A stretch of 64,000 bases of DNA from Clostridia bacterium (GTDB taxonomy: Bacteria > Bacillota > Clostridia > Oscillospirales > CAG-272). The notes below the pieces were generated by a model, which saw nothing but the letters and a program-made list of their open reading frames with translations, was not told the origin of the DNA and did no database searches. Of the stretch, positions 7,852-15,820 are shown piece after piece (positions within the stretch are counted from its first letter, which is position 1; each line of letters starts with the position of its first letter). The translations under genes and the position numbers were made by a program. The DNA lies in assembly GCA_017399145.1 (NCBI GenBank), contig JAFQEG010000036.1, forward strand, positions 1 to 64,000, written 5' to 3'.

Positions 7852-10185
7852 ATGTTTTATACCTACTTAACAAAAAATGAGGAAAAATATAGCTTTGGTG
7901 TATGCACCGACCTTCTTTGCAAAAGATTGCCTGTTGGTCTTTGCTATTTTGAGGTGTTTGCCAACAGAAAAGAGGCAAAATATCGCGAGGAGTGTCTAAA
8001 AAAGCTATCTAATAACAAGCTTTCTTCTTTGATTAACAATAAGAAATCCGCAGGCTTTACCTGTCACAACGAGGGCGAAAAAGCTGTTATATCTCTAAAA
8101 AATGGTGTTTATAATTTGACAGGTCCTATTTTAGTTAAGGGTGAAAATATTACAATCCGTGGGGACAAAAATACCATTATACAGGGCTGTGCAAAAATTG
8201 ACAACTGGGTAGACGAGGGTAATGGTGTATTCTCTGCAAGTACCGAATATGACGCAGATGCACTTTACATTAGTGGCGAAAAATATCAAATGGCACGTTT
8301 CCCTAAATATAACCCAAGTGTAAGAATTTTCGGTGGCTTTTCAAGAGATGTTTTGTCAGTGGATAAGGCTAAGGAGTGGAAAAACCCGAAGGGTGCTTAT
8401 ATTCACGCAATGCACAAGCACAATTGGGGTGGCTTTTCCTACGAGGTAACTGGCAAGGACGAAAACGGCAATCTTACTTATATTGGTGGGTGGCAAAACA
8501 ACCGACAAATGGGTATGCACTCTGACTTTAAGTACATCGAAAACCTACGTGAGGAAATGACCCTGCCAGGAGAATGGTATTTTGACAAGGAAAACAAGCG
8601 TGCTTACGCAATTTTAAAGGATGGACATAGTCTAGATGATGCTGAAATTTGTGTAAATTCAAGCTTTTTTGTCTTTAAGAATTGTAAAAACGTAAGCGTT
8701 GAAAACATCAAAATAAGACGTGCAAAAAGAACCTTTATGCTAACAAACGAGCCACTTTTAAGAAGTGACTGGACCATATACAGAGGTGGTGCAATTTACT
8801 TTGCCAATTCTAGCAACTGCACAATTTCAAAGTGCTCTCTTTTCGATATAGGCACAAATGGTGTTTTTGTTGATGGCAAAAACAATAATATCACAATTTC
8901 AAAATGTCACCTTAAGGACCTTGGTGCAAGTGGTGTTTGCTTTGTTGGTAAACCAAGTGCAGTAAGAAGTCCCTTGTTTGATGCTATAAAGAGTCAAAGC
9001 TTTCTTGAAATTGACAAAAAAAGAGGTCCTAAGAGTAACGAATATCCAAAGGACTGTGTTGTTGACGATTGCTTAATTGAGCATGTTGGTACAGTCGAAA
9101 AGCAAGCCACAGGTGTTGAAATTTCAATGTCCTATGGTATTAGTGTTATCAACACTAGCATTTACGACACGTCCCGTGCCGGAATTAACATTTCCGAGGG
9201 TACGTTTGGTGGTCATTTAATTGACGGATGCGATATTTTCGACACAGTTAAGGAAACTGGCGACCATGGTAGCTTTAACTCTTGGGGTAGGGACAGATAT
9301 TGGCACCTATACGATATTGCAGATAGTGAGCTTTACAAATATGTTGGACTTGACTGTATTGGAAAATCCATTATTAGAAATAGCAGATTTCGTTGTGACA
9401 GAGGTTGGGATATTGACCTTGATGACGGCTCGTCAAATTATGAAATTTACAATAATTTGTGCTTAAATGGTGGTATAAAGCTACGTGAGGGCTTTAACAG
9501 ATACGTACATAACAACATAACTGTAAACAACTCAATACATTTGCACGTTTGGTATGAAAATAGCGGAGACGTGGTTGAAAATAACATTATTTTCACAGAA
9601 TATCAGCCTATTTTAATGAACAACGGCTATGGCAAAAGCATTGACTTCAACGTTTTACATTCAAGGAATACAAAGGGTGTTAAAAAAGCACCTGAGCTTG
9701 AAAAAATTACAGGCATGGACAAGAACTCAACAAAGACAAAATGCACCTTTGCAAACGTAAGAGGTAGCGATTACAGACTTATCTCACCTAAAATTTCAGG
9801 CTTTGAGGACTTCCCTTCTCAATTCGGTGTAAGATATTTACCACTTAAAAGGCTAGCTAAGACTCCTCTATTGCCAAAAATCAATCAAGGTGCTAAAAAG
9901 AGCAAATCTAATATTGTTAAGCTATTTGATATGCAAATTAAAAATATCGAAACAGATGGTGAAATGTCTGCCTTTGCAACGGCAGGACACAACGGTGTGC
10001 TTGTTTGCGATGTTGACCAATTTGCTGACGTGTCGGCAAAGGGAATTTTGCCCTGTGACGTAATTGTTGCAATCAACGACAAGGATGTAAACTCTCTTTG
10101 CGACCTTGATGGAATTACAAAGAGTGAATTCCTTTCGTCCAAAATTACTGTGTGGCGTGCCCCCTTGCGTATAACCTTAAAATAA
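7852..10185 (+). CDS. GIY-YIG-like / right-handed beta-helix / PDZ fusion protein
   Basis: The ATG at 7852 follows GAGGTGG and gives 777 residues. Residues 1-65 resemble the YhbQ-type GIY-YIG nuclease fold: FYTYLTKN, then KYSFGVCTDLLCKRL, then the helix YREECLKKLS. The loop between these parts is shortened by about 20 residues and the second motif tyrosine is missing, while the Arg and the helix Glu remain. Residues of about 75-650 are a right-handed beta-helix with repeated N-rich turns (VENIKIRRA, NCTISKCSLF, NNITISKCHL), similar to carbohydrate-active enzymes of the GH141/GH120 type. The last 85 residues look like a PDZ domain (GVLVCDVDQFADVSAKGI, then LPCDVIVAIND). There is no signal peptide. 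A carbohydrate-cleaving role fits the neighbours but is unproven. Confidence 0.7.
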   Translation: MFYTYLTKNEEKYSFGVCTDLLCKRLPVGLCYFEVFANRKEAKYREECLKKLSNNKLSSLINNKKSAGFTCHNEGEKAVISLKNGVYNLTGPILVKGENITIRGDKNTIIQGCAKIDNWVDEGNGVFSASTEYDADALYISGEKYQMARFPKYNPSVRIFGGFSRDVLSVDKAKEWKNPKGAYIHAMHKHNWGGFSYEVTGKDENGNLTYIGGWQNNRQMGMHSDFKYIENLREEMTLPGEWYFDKENKRAYAILKDGHSLDDAEICVNSSFFVFKNCKNVSVENIKIRRAKRTFMLTNEPLLRSDWTIYRGGAIYFANSSNCTISKCSLFDIGTNGVFVDGKNNNITISKCHLKDLGASGVCFVGKPSAVRSPLFDAIKSQSFLEIDKKRGPKSNEYPKDCVVDDCLIEHVGTVEKQATGVEISMSYGISVINTSIYDTSRAGINISEGTFGGHLIDGCDIFDTVKETGDHGSFNSWGRDRYWHLYDIADSELYKYVGLDCIGKSIIRNSRFRCDRGWDIDLDDGSSNYEIYNNLCLNGGIKLREGFNRYVHNNITVNNSIHLHVWYENSGDVVENNIIFTEYQPILMNNGYGKSIDFNVLHSRNTKGVKKAPELEKITGMDKNSTKTKCTFANVRGSDYRLISPKISGFEDFPSQFGVRYLPLKRLAKTPLLPKINQGAKKSKSNIVKLFDMQIKNIETDGEMSAFATAGHNGVLVCDVDQFADVSAKGILPCDVIVAINDKDVNSLCDLDGITKSEFLSSKITVWRAPLRITLK

Positions 10186-10186
10186 C

Positions 10187-10216
10187 AAAAAGACCTACTC
10201 AAAAAGTAGGTCTTTT
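10187..10216 (+). terminator. bidirectional rho-independent terminator
   Basis: The stem AAAAGACCTACT / AGTAGGTCTTTT begins just after the stop of the beta-helix gene and also faces the minus-strand leucine-rich-repeat operon. Confidence 0.9.
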
Positions 10217-10251
10217 GCATAAGTGTCATAAATTTTGCTAGCACTTTTTTA

Positions 10252-11784
10252 TTAAAATATAGGGTCATCTCCATCTGGGGCATCTCCAAATGGATTTCCA
10301 TTACTCGAGTCAGGCTTTTTGATGCGTCTTTTCTCGTATGGGTCCTCGCCTAAAAAAGGTCGAAATTCAATAGGTGTTTTTAAAAAGTCCTCTATTTCCT
10401 CGTCCTCTATGTGACAAAAGCTTACGATGGTATTTGCAAAAAACCTTTCTGCCACACTTCCTATTTTTCCACCTACAATCAAGGCTGCACTACATACGCA
10501 AAGGTACCAATCCTTTTCAACAGCAAATACATACTCGTTTCCTATATTGGTTACACCCTCATCAATATAAACGTGGCATAAAGCATAGCAATCAAAGAAA
10601 GCAAATTCCTCAATGGTGCTTACTCCACCGCTGATTTTTACACACTCTAAATTATAGCTATGTTGGAATGCATAGGCTTTAATTACTTCAACGTGGCTTG
10701 GCACTTCAAAATACTTGTTTTCTCTGCCAGCTGGATATTTTACAAGGGTCTTCAAATCTCTTGTATATACTATATTATCAATGCTTACAAGGTGCTTGTT
10801 TTCCTTGTCAACCATAATTTCCTTCAAGCAAGTTGCTTCTGCAAACGCTTCAGGCTCTATTTCTGAAACGTCCTTGCCTATAAATAGTGACTCTAATTTA
10901 GTATATTTGCCAAAAGCTTCGTTTGAAATCTTTGTTATACCATTTCCAATAATTATCTTTTTTATTTTCCTACGTCTTGCCTCAGAAATTCTTTCGTTCA
11001 AATTTCCAATAGTTACACCCTTGACCTCATTTGATGAAATAGTAAGCGTACCATTTTCAAAGCTTGCCATAAAGCCTTGGTCGGAAAAATCCACCTCATA
11101 TTCAGATTCGTTTTCAGCCCTTTGCCTTATTAGCTTTTTGTGCTCCTCATAGGACAAGGAAAAGAACCAATCTAAATTACTCTCATCTACGTAAACAAAG
11201 GGAATGTCGTTTTTGTTACAAAACTTTTCAATAACACTACCCTTTTCTCCACCTACTATCGTACCATAAAAGCATTGAGCGTCATATTCGTCATAATTAA
11301 AAGGGACTTCATCTAAATCAGTTACTGTTGGTGGGATGTATATTTTTTCTATGTCAGTGTCATTAAATGCATCGGATTCAATTTTCCTAACTCCCTTGCC
11401 TACGTAAACGCTTTTAATACCCTTAACTCTTCTAAATGCACTTTTTCCTATAATTTCTACTTGGTCGTTTATATAGAAAACCTCTTTTTTGCACCCTGTT
11501 GGGCACCTTACAAATTCCCTTTTGTCCTTTGTGTAAATACAGCCCTCAAGGGACGTGTATTTTTCATTATCCTTGTCAATGCTTATATATTCAAGGTTAT
11601 CTAGCTCTCCAAAAAAATCAATAGGAAATACAGTACAGGATGCAGGAATATTAAGCTTTTTTATAAAGTCACATTGCCTAAAGCAATACCATTCCAATTT
11701 AACAATACCGTCTGGAATGCTAAACTCTTCATTTAAGCCAATCAAATCTCCATCATTTATTATAAACAATTCGTTATTTTGCAT
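10252..11784 (-). CDS. BspA-like leucine-rich repeat (LRR_5) protein, no signal peptide
   Basis: The 510-residue protein consists of two blocks of LRR_5 (BspA-type) repeats: about residues 20-200 and 245-460. Typical units are IPASCTVFPIDFF, AFRRVKGIKSVYVGKGV and IIGNGITKISNEAF. Each block carries the family's linker with a 'xKHLVSIDNIVYTRDLKTL' pattern. A charged, proline-rich tail (FLGEDPYEKRRIKKPDSS) ends the protein. BspA-like repeats usually occur on secreted surface proteins, but this N-terminus (MQNNELFIINDGD) is hydrophilic. It follows its paralogue by 11 bp in one operon. The function is unknown; a protein-binding scaffold is the most that can be said. Confidence 0.8.
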   Translation of the reverse strand: MQNNELFIINDGDLIGLNEEFSIPDGIVKLEWYCFRQCDFIKKLNIPASCTVFPIDFFGELDNLEYISIDKDNEKYTSLEGCIYTKDKREFVRCPTGCKKEVFYINDQVEIIGKSAFRRVKGIKSVYVGKGVRKIESDAFNDTDIEKIYIPPTVTDLDEVPFNYDEYDAQCFYGTIVGGEKGSVIEKFCNKNDIPFVYVDESNLDWFFSLSYEEHKKLIRQRAENESEYEVDFSDQGFMASFENGTLTISSNEVKGVTIGNLNERISEARRRKIKKIIIGNGITKISNEAFGKYTKLESLFIGKDVSEIEPEAFAEATCLKEIMVDKENKHLVSIDNIVYTRDLKTLVKYPAGRENKYFEVPSHVEVIKAYAFQHSYNLECVKISGGVSTIEEFAFFDCYALCHVYIDEGVTNIGNEYVFAVEKDWYLCVCSAALIVGGKIGSVAERFFANTIVSFCHIEDEEIEDFLKTPIEFRPFLGEDPYEKRRIKKPDSSNGNPFGDAPDGDDPIF

Positions 11785-11795
11785 ATCTAACTCCT

Positions 11796-12719
11796 TTAAA
11801 AAGTAAAGCCACCATCATTCTTGACCTTTGGACTTGACATCTTGTTAAAAAATGCTTCAATTGCCTCGCTTGTATTTTCAACCTCCTCGAAGCTTATATC
11901 ATTCTCCAAGGCAAACTTATGTGCACTTGAGCCAGCCTGTCCACCTATTTCCAAAACGCCAAAGGTTATATGCTCAGTTTCCTTAAAATCTCCGTCATCA
12001 TTCCAATTGGAAGTCGTGTAGCGTGTAGGTGCAATAGCCTCATTATCAACTATGGTGTTTGGTGGAATATAAATCTTGTGCATACTCGCGCGGAAGGAAT
12101 GCTTCTTTATTTCCTTTACAGTATCATAAAGTCTTACATTTATGAATTGTGCATTCGCAAAGGCATTTGTTGGAATTATCTCGTTATGTATCTCCAAGAG
12201 CTTACCCCAGGTACAATCACAAAAGCACCCTTCTTCAAGCTGTACGTCCTTCGGTATGGAATCTATCTTAACACCTGCATTGTAAAAGGCATTTTTGGAG
12301 ATTTTTCGAATAGTTGAGGGAAACACGCACTTGCAGTTGTATCGCATAGTGCCCTCATTAACACATGCGCAAGCACACTCACCGATTTCTTCAACTCCCT
12401 CTGGAATTATCAATTTTTCTATTTTCTTTTTTGGAGGCACACAAACAAGAGTTTTCAAGTCCTTGGTATAAAGAATACCATCAATTGTTTGGTAATGGTC
12501 ATTATTCTCTATTTTTATTTCTTCGATATTATAGGTGTAACTGTGCGCTCTATCAAGGTCGATTATTGCCGAAGCGGTAAAATACTCAAGTGTGCTTGGC
12601 AAAACAAGGGTCTCTGTTACCCAAAGCTTTGTGAGTGACCCCGGTAAAATTCTTTTTACTCCCTCTGGAATTACTGTTACTCTATTAAAGCCAGCAAATA
12701 TATTTTCTTTAGTTGTCAT
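11796..12719 (-). CDS. BspA-like leucine-rich repeat (LRR_5) protein, no signal peptide
   Basis: The start at 12719 is preceded by AAAGGAGTG and yields 307 residues (MTTKENIFAGFNRVTVIPEG); the longer open frame to 12806 has no ribosome site. LRR_5 units include VTVIPEGVKRILPGSL, IEKLIIPEGVEEIGECA and FPSTIRKISKNAFYNAG, with the same 'yxTIDGILYTKDLKTL' linker as the next gene. No signal peptide or membrane segment is seen. It is the first gene of a two-gene operon with the 510-residue paralogue and probably arose with it by duplication. A weak promoter (TTGCCC, 18 bp, TATGAT) lies at about 12748-12777. Confidence 0.8.
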   Translation of the reverse strand: MTTKENIFAGFNRVTVIPEGVKRILPGSLTKLWVTETLVLPSTLEYFTASAIIDLDRAHSYTYNIEEIKIENNDHYQTIDGILYTKDLKTLVCVPPKKKIEKLIIPEGVEEIGECACACVNEGTMRYNCKCVFPSTIRKISKNAFYNAGVKIDSIPKDVQLEEGCFCDCTWGKLLEIHNEIIPTNAFANAQFINVRLYDTVKEIKKHSFRASMHKIYIPPNTIVDNEAIAPTRYTTSNWNDDGDFKETEHITFGVLEIGGQAGSSAHKFALENDISFEEVENTSEAIEAFFNKMSSPKVKNDGGFTF

Positions 12720-12800
12720 ATATTTCACACTCCTTTTATTCAAGCATATCATATTTTTTGCCTTTTGTAAAGGGCAAGGTGTCTTGTATTTAGTACAAAA

Positions 12801-12830
12801 AAACAAGACAGGGGTCGCCTGTCTTGTTTT
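12801..12830 (-). terminator. rho-independent terminator of the GH42 operon
   Basis: The stem AAACAAGACAGG / CCTGTCTTGTTT lies directly against the stop codon of the amidohydrolase gene and ends in a T run on the minus strand. Confidence 0.9.
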
Positions 12831-13877
12831 TTATAAATATTTCTTGATAAGTGGCTTTAGTTTTTCCTTGTCGTACTCGGTTAGTGCAAAGGAATATTTG
12901 TCAATATATTTCCTTAAGGCTTCCCTGTTTATTGTCCTTGGCTTTTCGCCTACACGACGGGTAAAGTTCCCAAAAAGAATATCATTTCTTTTGTCTTGAG
13001 ATAAGTCAAGACCTAAAAGGTCCTTGTTATCAAAGCTTTTTGTTGGTTTATCGGTGTCGATAAAGGTGGTTACTAGGTCGAAAATCCAGTTTCCATATTT
13101 TTCGTCACCGAGATATGCACGGTCTGTACCGAAAATCAATCTCTTTGAGTATTTATTGAAAAAGTCCTTGTAATAGCTATAATTTTTCTCAAATTCCACG
13201 TACATTTCTCCACCGGGAGTTAAATCAACACACAAATTTGGGTAAAGAGAAAATAGTCCTTCAAGCAATTCTGGTGTTTTGCCACAGAAAAAGAAATGGG
13301 CAAGAGTTAAGGACAGGTTGGGGTGGTCCTCAAGGATTTTTATCGTTTGCCCTTGTATTTCCTCATAGGATGAAAAGGTGCCGTCTGTATAGGTCCAGCC
13401 TGCATTAACAGCCCAATCGGGTGCCCTCTCAGTATCCCAAAATTCATCAGGGTCATTTGAGTGCATTAAGAGGTGGGTCCCGTCCTCCTCCATCGCCTTA
13501 TAAAGCATATTAAGTGATGGGTGATTGAGATTTTTGCCGACAATTTTATGTACATTTGGCTTGCCCTCTAGCATTTTTATTCCGTCAAAGCCAATTTCCA
13601 TAAGCTCTTTATATTGAGTTACTGCATTCATATCGGCTGGCATATTGTCAAGGGGAATATTGACAATTTCGATTCCCCCATGAATATATGTGTCCGGGTG
13701 TGCAAGCTTATACAAGGCTACAAGTATGTTATTAGCCACGTTTGACATACGTAATGGGATTGCACAAATATTGAGAGTAGAAACGTTTTTCTCCCTTTTA
13801 TAATTATCAAAGCAAGAAATTATATCATCCTCACCCCATTTAGAAATGTGAAGGTGACTATCTATTATCTTTCTCAT
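12831..13877 (-). CDS. amidohydrolase-2 family metal-dependent hydrolase
   Basis: A 348-residue TIM-barrel hydrolase. The first metal pair is the HLH of IDSHLHISKWG (His8, His10). Other family positions are the strand FDGIKMLEG, LLMHSND, LTLAHFFFCG, and the C-terminal aspartate in IFGTDRAYLG. This is the order expected for PF04909, whose members hydrolyse or decarboxylate small cyclic acids, including lactones and sugar-acid derivatives. It is the last gene of the operon with GH42 and the six-hairpin hydrolase, so a role on a sugar lactone or another carbohydrate product is plausible. The substrate cannot be determined from sequence. Confidence 0.75.
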   Translation of the reverse strand: MRKIIDSHLHISKWGEDDIISCFDNYKREKNVSTLNICAIPLRMSNVANNILVALYKLAHPDTYIHGGIEIVNIPLDNMPADMNAVTQYKELMEIGFDGIKMLEGKPNVHKIVGKNLNHPSLNMLYKAMEEDGTHLLMHSNDPDEFWDTERAPDWAVNAGWTYTDGTFSSYEEIQGQTIKILEDHPNLSLTLAHFFFCGKTPELLEGLFSLYPNLCVDLTPGGEMYVEFEKNYSYYKDFFNKYSKRLIFGTDRAYLGDEKYGNWIFDLVTTFIDTDKPTKSFDNKDLLGLDLSQDKRNDILFGNFTRRVGEKPRTINREALRKYIDKYSFALTEYDKEKLKPLIKKYL

Positions 13878-13924
13878 TTTATCCTCTACTATTAGTTATA
13901 TCTTTAACAAATTCGACACTTAGG

Positions 13925-15808
13925 TTATTTCAAAACAGCAGGATGTGGGTAGTTATACTTACCTGCATATACAGAAAGTAGGAAGTAATAGTTATCTGCT
14001 AGGTAGTTATAGCCACAGCTAATGCCCTCCTTTGTCCTCCAGTCTACGCTACGGCAGTAGCCTGGCATAAGTCCTGAGTGAGTCATTTCTGTTTCGTAGG
14101 TATTTAGAATAGCAAATAAAATCTTGTCCGCTTCCTTTGTTAGTCCTACCTTGTACATTGAGGTTAGGAAGTGGAAGCCATTCATACCATTCAAGCCACC
14201 ATTTTCGTATCTTCCCCAGTCGCTCATACAAGGCCAATAGATTGTATCCTCAGGTGCAACAGGCATAACGTTACCCGGAATACCGAAGCGAAGGTCACCA
14301 TAGCCCTCTTTTTTCATATAGTCAAGTAGGATTTTTAGCATTTCCTTGCCCTTTTCAAGTGGAATTAAGCCCTCGTTGATTCCCATTGATACTGCAAAGG
14401 TAAAGCCGTAATCGTGCACCTTGCCATTTTTACTAATCCAACCTGCCATAAGTCCTGTTTCGGGATTATAGAAGGTATCGAAAAATACCTTATCAAATTT
14501 TTCAAGCTGTTTCTTATATTTCTCTGCCTTGTCGCCCTGTCCTACTCTTTCAAGTAGTGCGCTCAACTCTCTTAATGCACGGTGGCAAAGGTAGTTAAAG
14601 TAAATATCCTTATGACCAAAGGCAAAGTTGTCCCACCAGTTTGTTTGTTGACCAAATTCACACTCTTGGAACATATAATCCCCTGGGAATGGTACCTCAA
14701 ATAGTCCGTCGCCGTCTGTATCTCTTGTCATTAGGTAGTCTGCTGCCTTAATTGCGTTAGGCAAAAGCTTTTTTGCAAAGGGAAGATTCCAATTTGCAAT
14801 ACCTGTAAGACCAATTATAGCGCCTGGTGTTGAGTCAACGGCACAGCCGAAGCCCTTTTTCTTTTCTCTGTTAAAGAAGTTTACACTTACCTCGCCGTCG
14901 TGGGCTTGGGAATTTTTAAAGCTTCTTTCAACCTGTCTTTCATAGGTTTGACGAATTATTTTAAATTGCTCGTCGTCGTTTGCCATTTGTAGCATATCTG
15001 ACTTCATATGAATAGCTAAGTGACCTGTGCCGTGGAAATAGATATTGTCGCCCATATCGAAAAGCTCTCTATTCATAGCAAAGCAGTTTAGCCAGTTACG
15101 CTTTAAGCCGTTAAATCTTTCGTCGTTTTCATCTGGCAATGAGGGATAGCATTCCTCAAGGACCTTAAAGGTAAGGGTCACGTTTTCAAGTGGCTTGCTT
15201 GATTTAAAGGTCAAAAATGAGCTACCGTAATGGAGTGCATGTATTCTGTTATGATTAAAGCTATGGTTTTTATAGCCTAGGTCAAGACCTGTAAAGTCCT
15301 TTGATAGCTGTAATTCCTCAACGCAATAAACGTCCTTTGAGGATGAGGAAATTTCTATTCTTCCAAAGTCGGGAAAATGCACGTATAAGGGTAATTCAAA
15401 TCTACTCTTGTAGATTGTGAATGGGTTTCTGCTTTTTAGGTGCTTAGGCTGTTTTTTAGTCCAAATTGTTGGTGGTGCTGTCTTGATAGAAAGCCTTGTT
15501 GAAAAGATATCGTTTTTATCAACACCGCAAAGCACAATTTCAAGGGTTTTCAAGTCCTTCATATTGTATGAAACACTCGCCTTTTCATTTCTAAAGCTTG
15601 CACTGTTTTCTGTAATTTCTTGACTTGTGGGAAATGCTTTTTTAAAGCAACCTGCTACTCCACCATAGCCTGGTAGCATTAGGTTGTAGCTTGCGTGCTT
15701 ATCTCTGTCACGTCCACCTGACTCAACACCATAAAATGCGATTTTTCCCTTTTCGTTATCTATTGTATATGAAAGAAAATCACTACCAAAGGTTGAATAC
15801 TTGCTCAT
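13925..15808 (-). CDS. (alpha/alpha)6-barrel glycoside hydrolase, GDE/amyloglucosidase-like
   Basis: The 627-residue protein has a beta-rich first part (about 1-210) and a six-hairpin toroid (about 230-620). The toroid carries the type of motifs found in glycogen-debranching, GH63 and GH116-like enzymes: the helix pair with DTDGDGLFEVP, then TNWWDNFAFGHKDIYFN, YNPETGLMAGW, and the C-terminal DWGRYENGGLNGMNG. Acidic residues in the DGDGLFE and ENGG stretches are candidates for catalysis. There is no signal peptide. It lies 12 bp after GH42 and before the amidohydrolase. I am confident of the fold class and not of the family number or bond cleaved. Confidence 0.65.
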   Translation of the reverse strand: MSKYSTFGSDFLSYTIDNEKGKIAFYGVESGGRDRDKHASYNLMLPGYGGVAGCFKKAFPTSQEITENSASFRNEKASVSYNMKDLKTLEIVLCGVDKNDIFSTRLSIKTAPPTIWTKKQPKHLKSRNPFTIYKSRFELPLYVHFPDFGRIEISSSSKDVYCVEELQLSKDFTGLDLGYKNHSFNHNRIHALHYGSSFLTFKSSKPLENVTLTFKVLEECYPSLPDENDERFNGLKRNWLNCFAMNRELFDMGDNIYFHGTGHLAIHMKSDMLQMANDDEQFKIIRQTYERQVERSFKNSQAHDGEVSVNFFNREKKKGFGCAVDSTPGAIIGLTGIANWNLPFAKKLLPNAIKAADYLMTRDTDGDGLFEVPFPGDYMFQECEFGQQTNWWDNFAFGHKDIYFNYLCHRALRELSALLERVGQGDKAEKYKKQLEKFDKVFFDTFYNPETGLMAGWISKNGKVHDYGFTFAVSMGINEGLIPLEKGKEMLKILLDYMKKEGYGDLRFGIPGNVMPVAPEDTIYWPCMSDWGRYENGGLNGMNGFHFLTSMYKVGLTKEADKILFAILNTYETEMTHSGLMPGYCRSVDWRTKEGISCGYNYLADNYYFLLSVYAGKYNYPHPAVLK

Positions 15809-15820
15809 TTTCTTTTCTCC

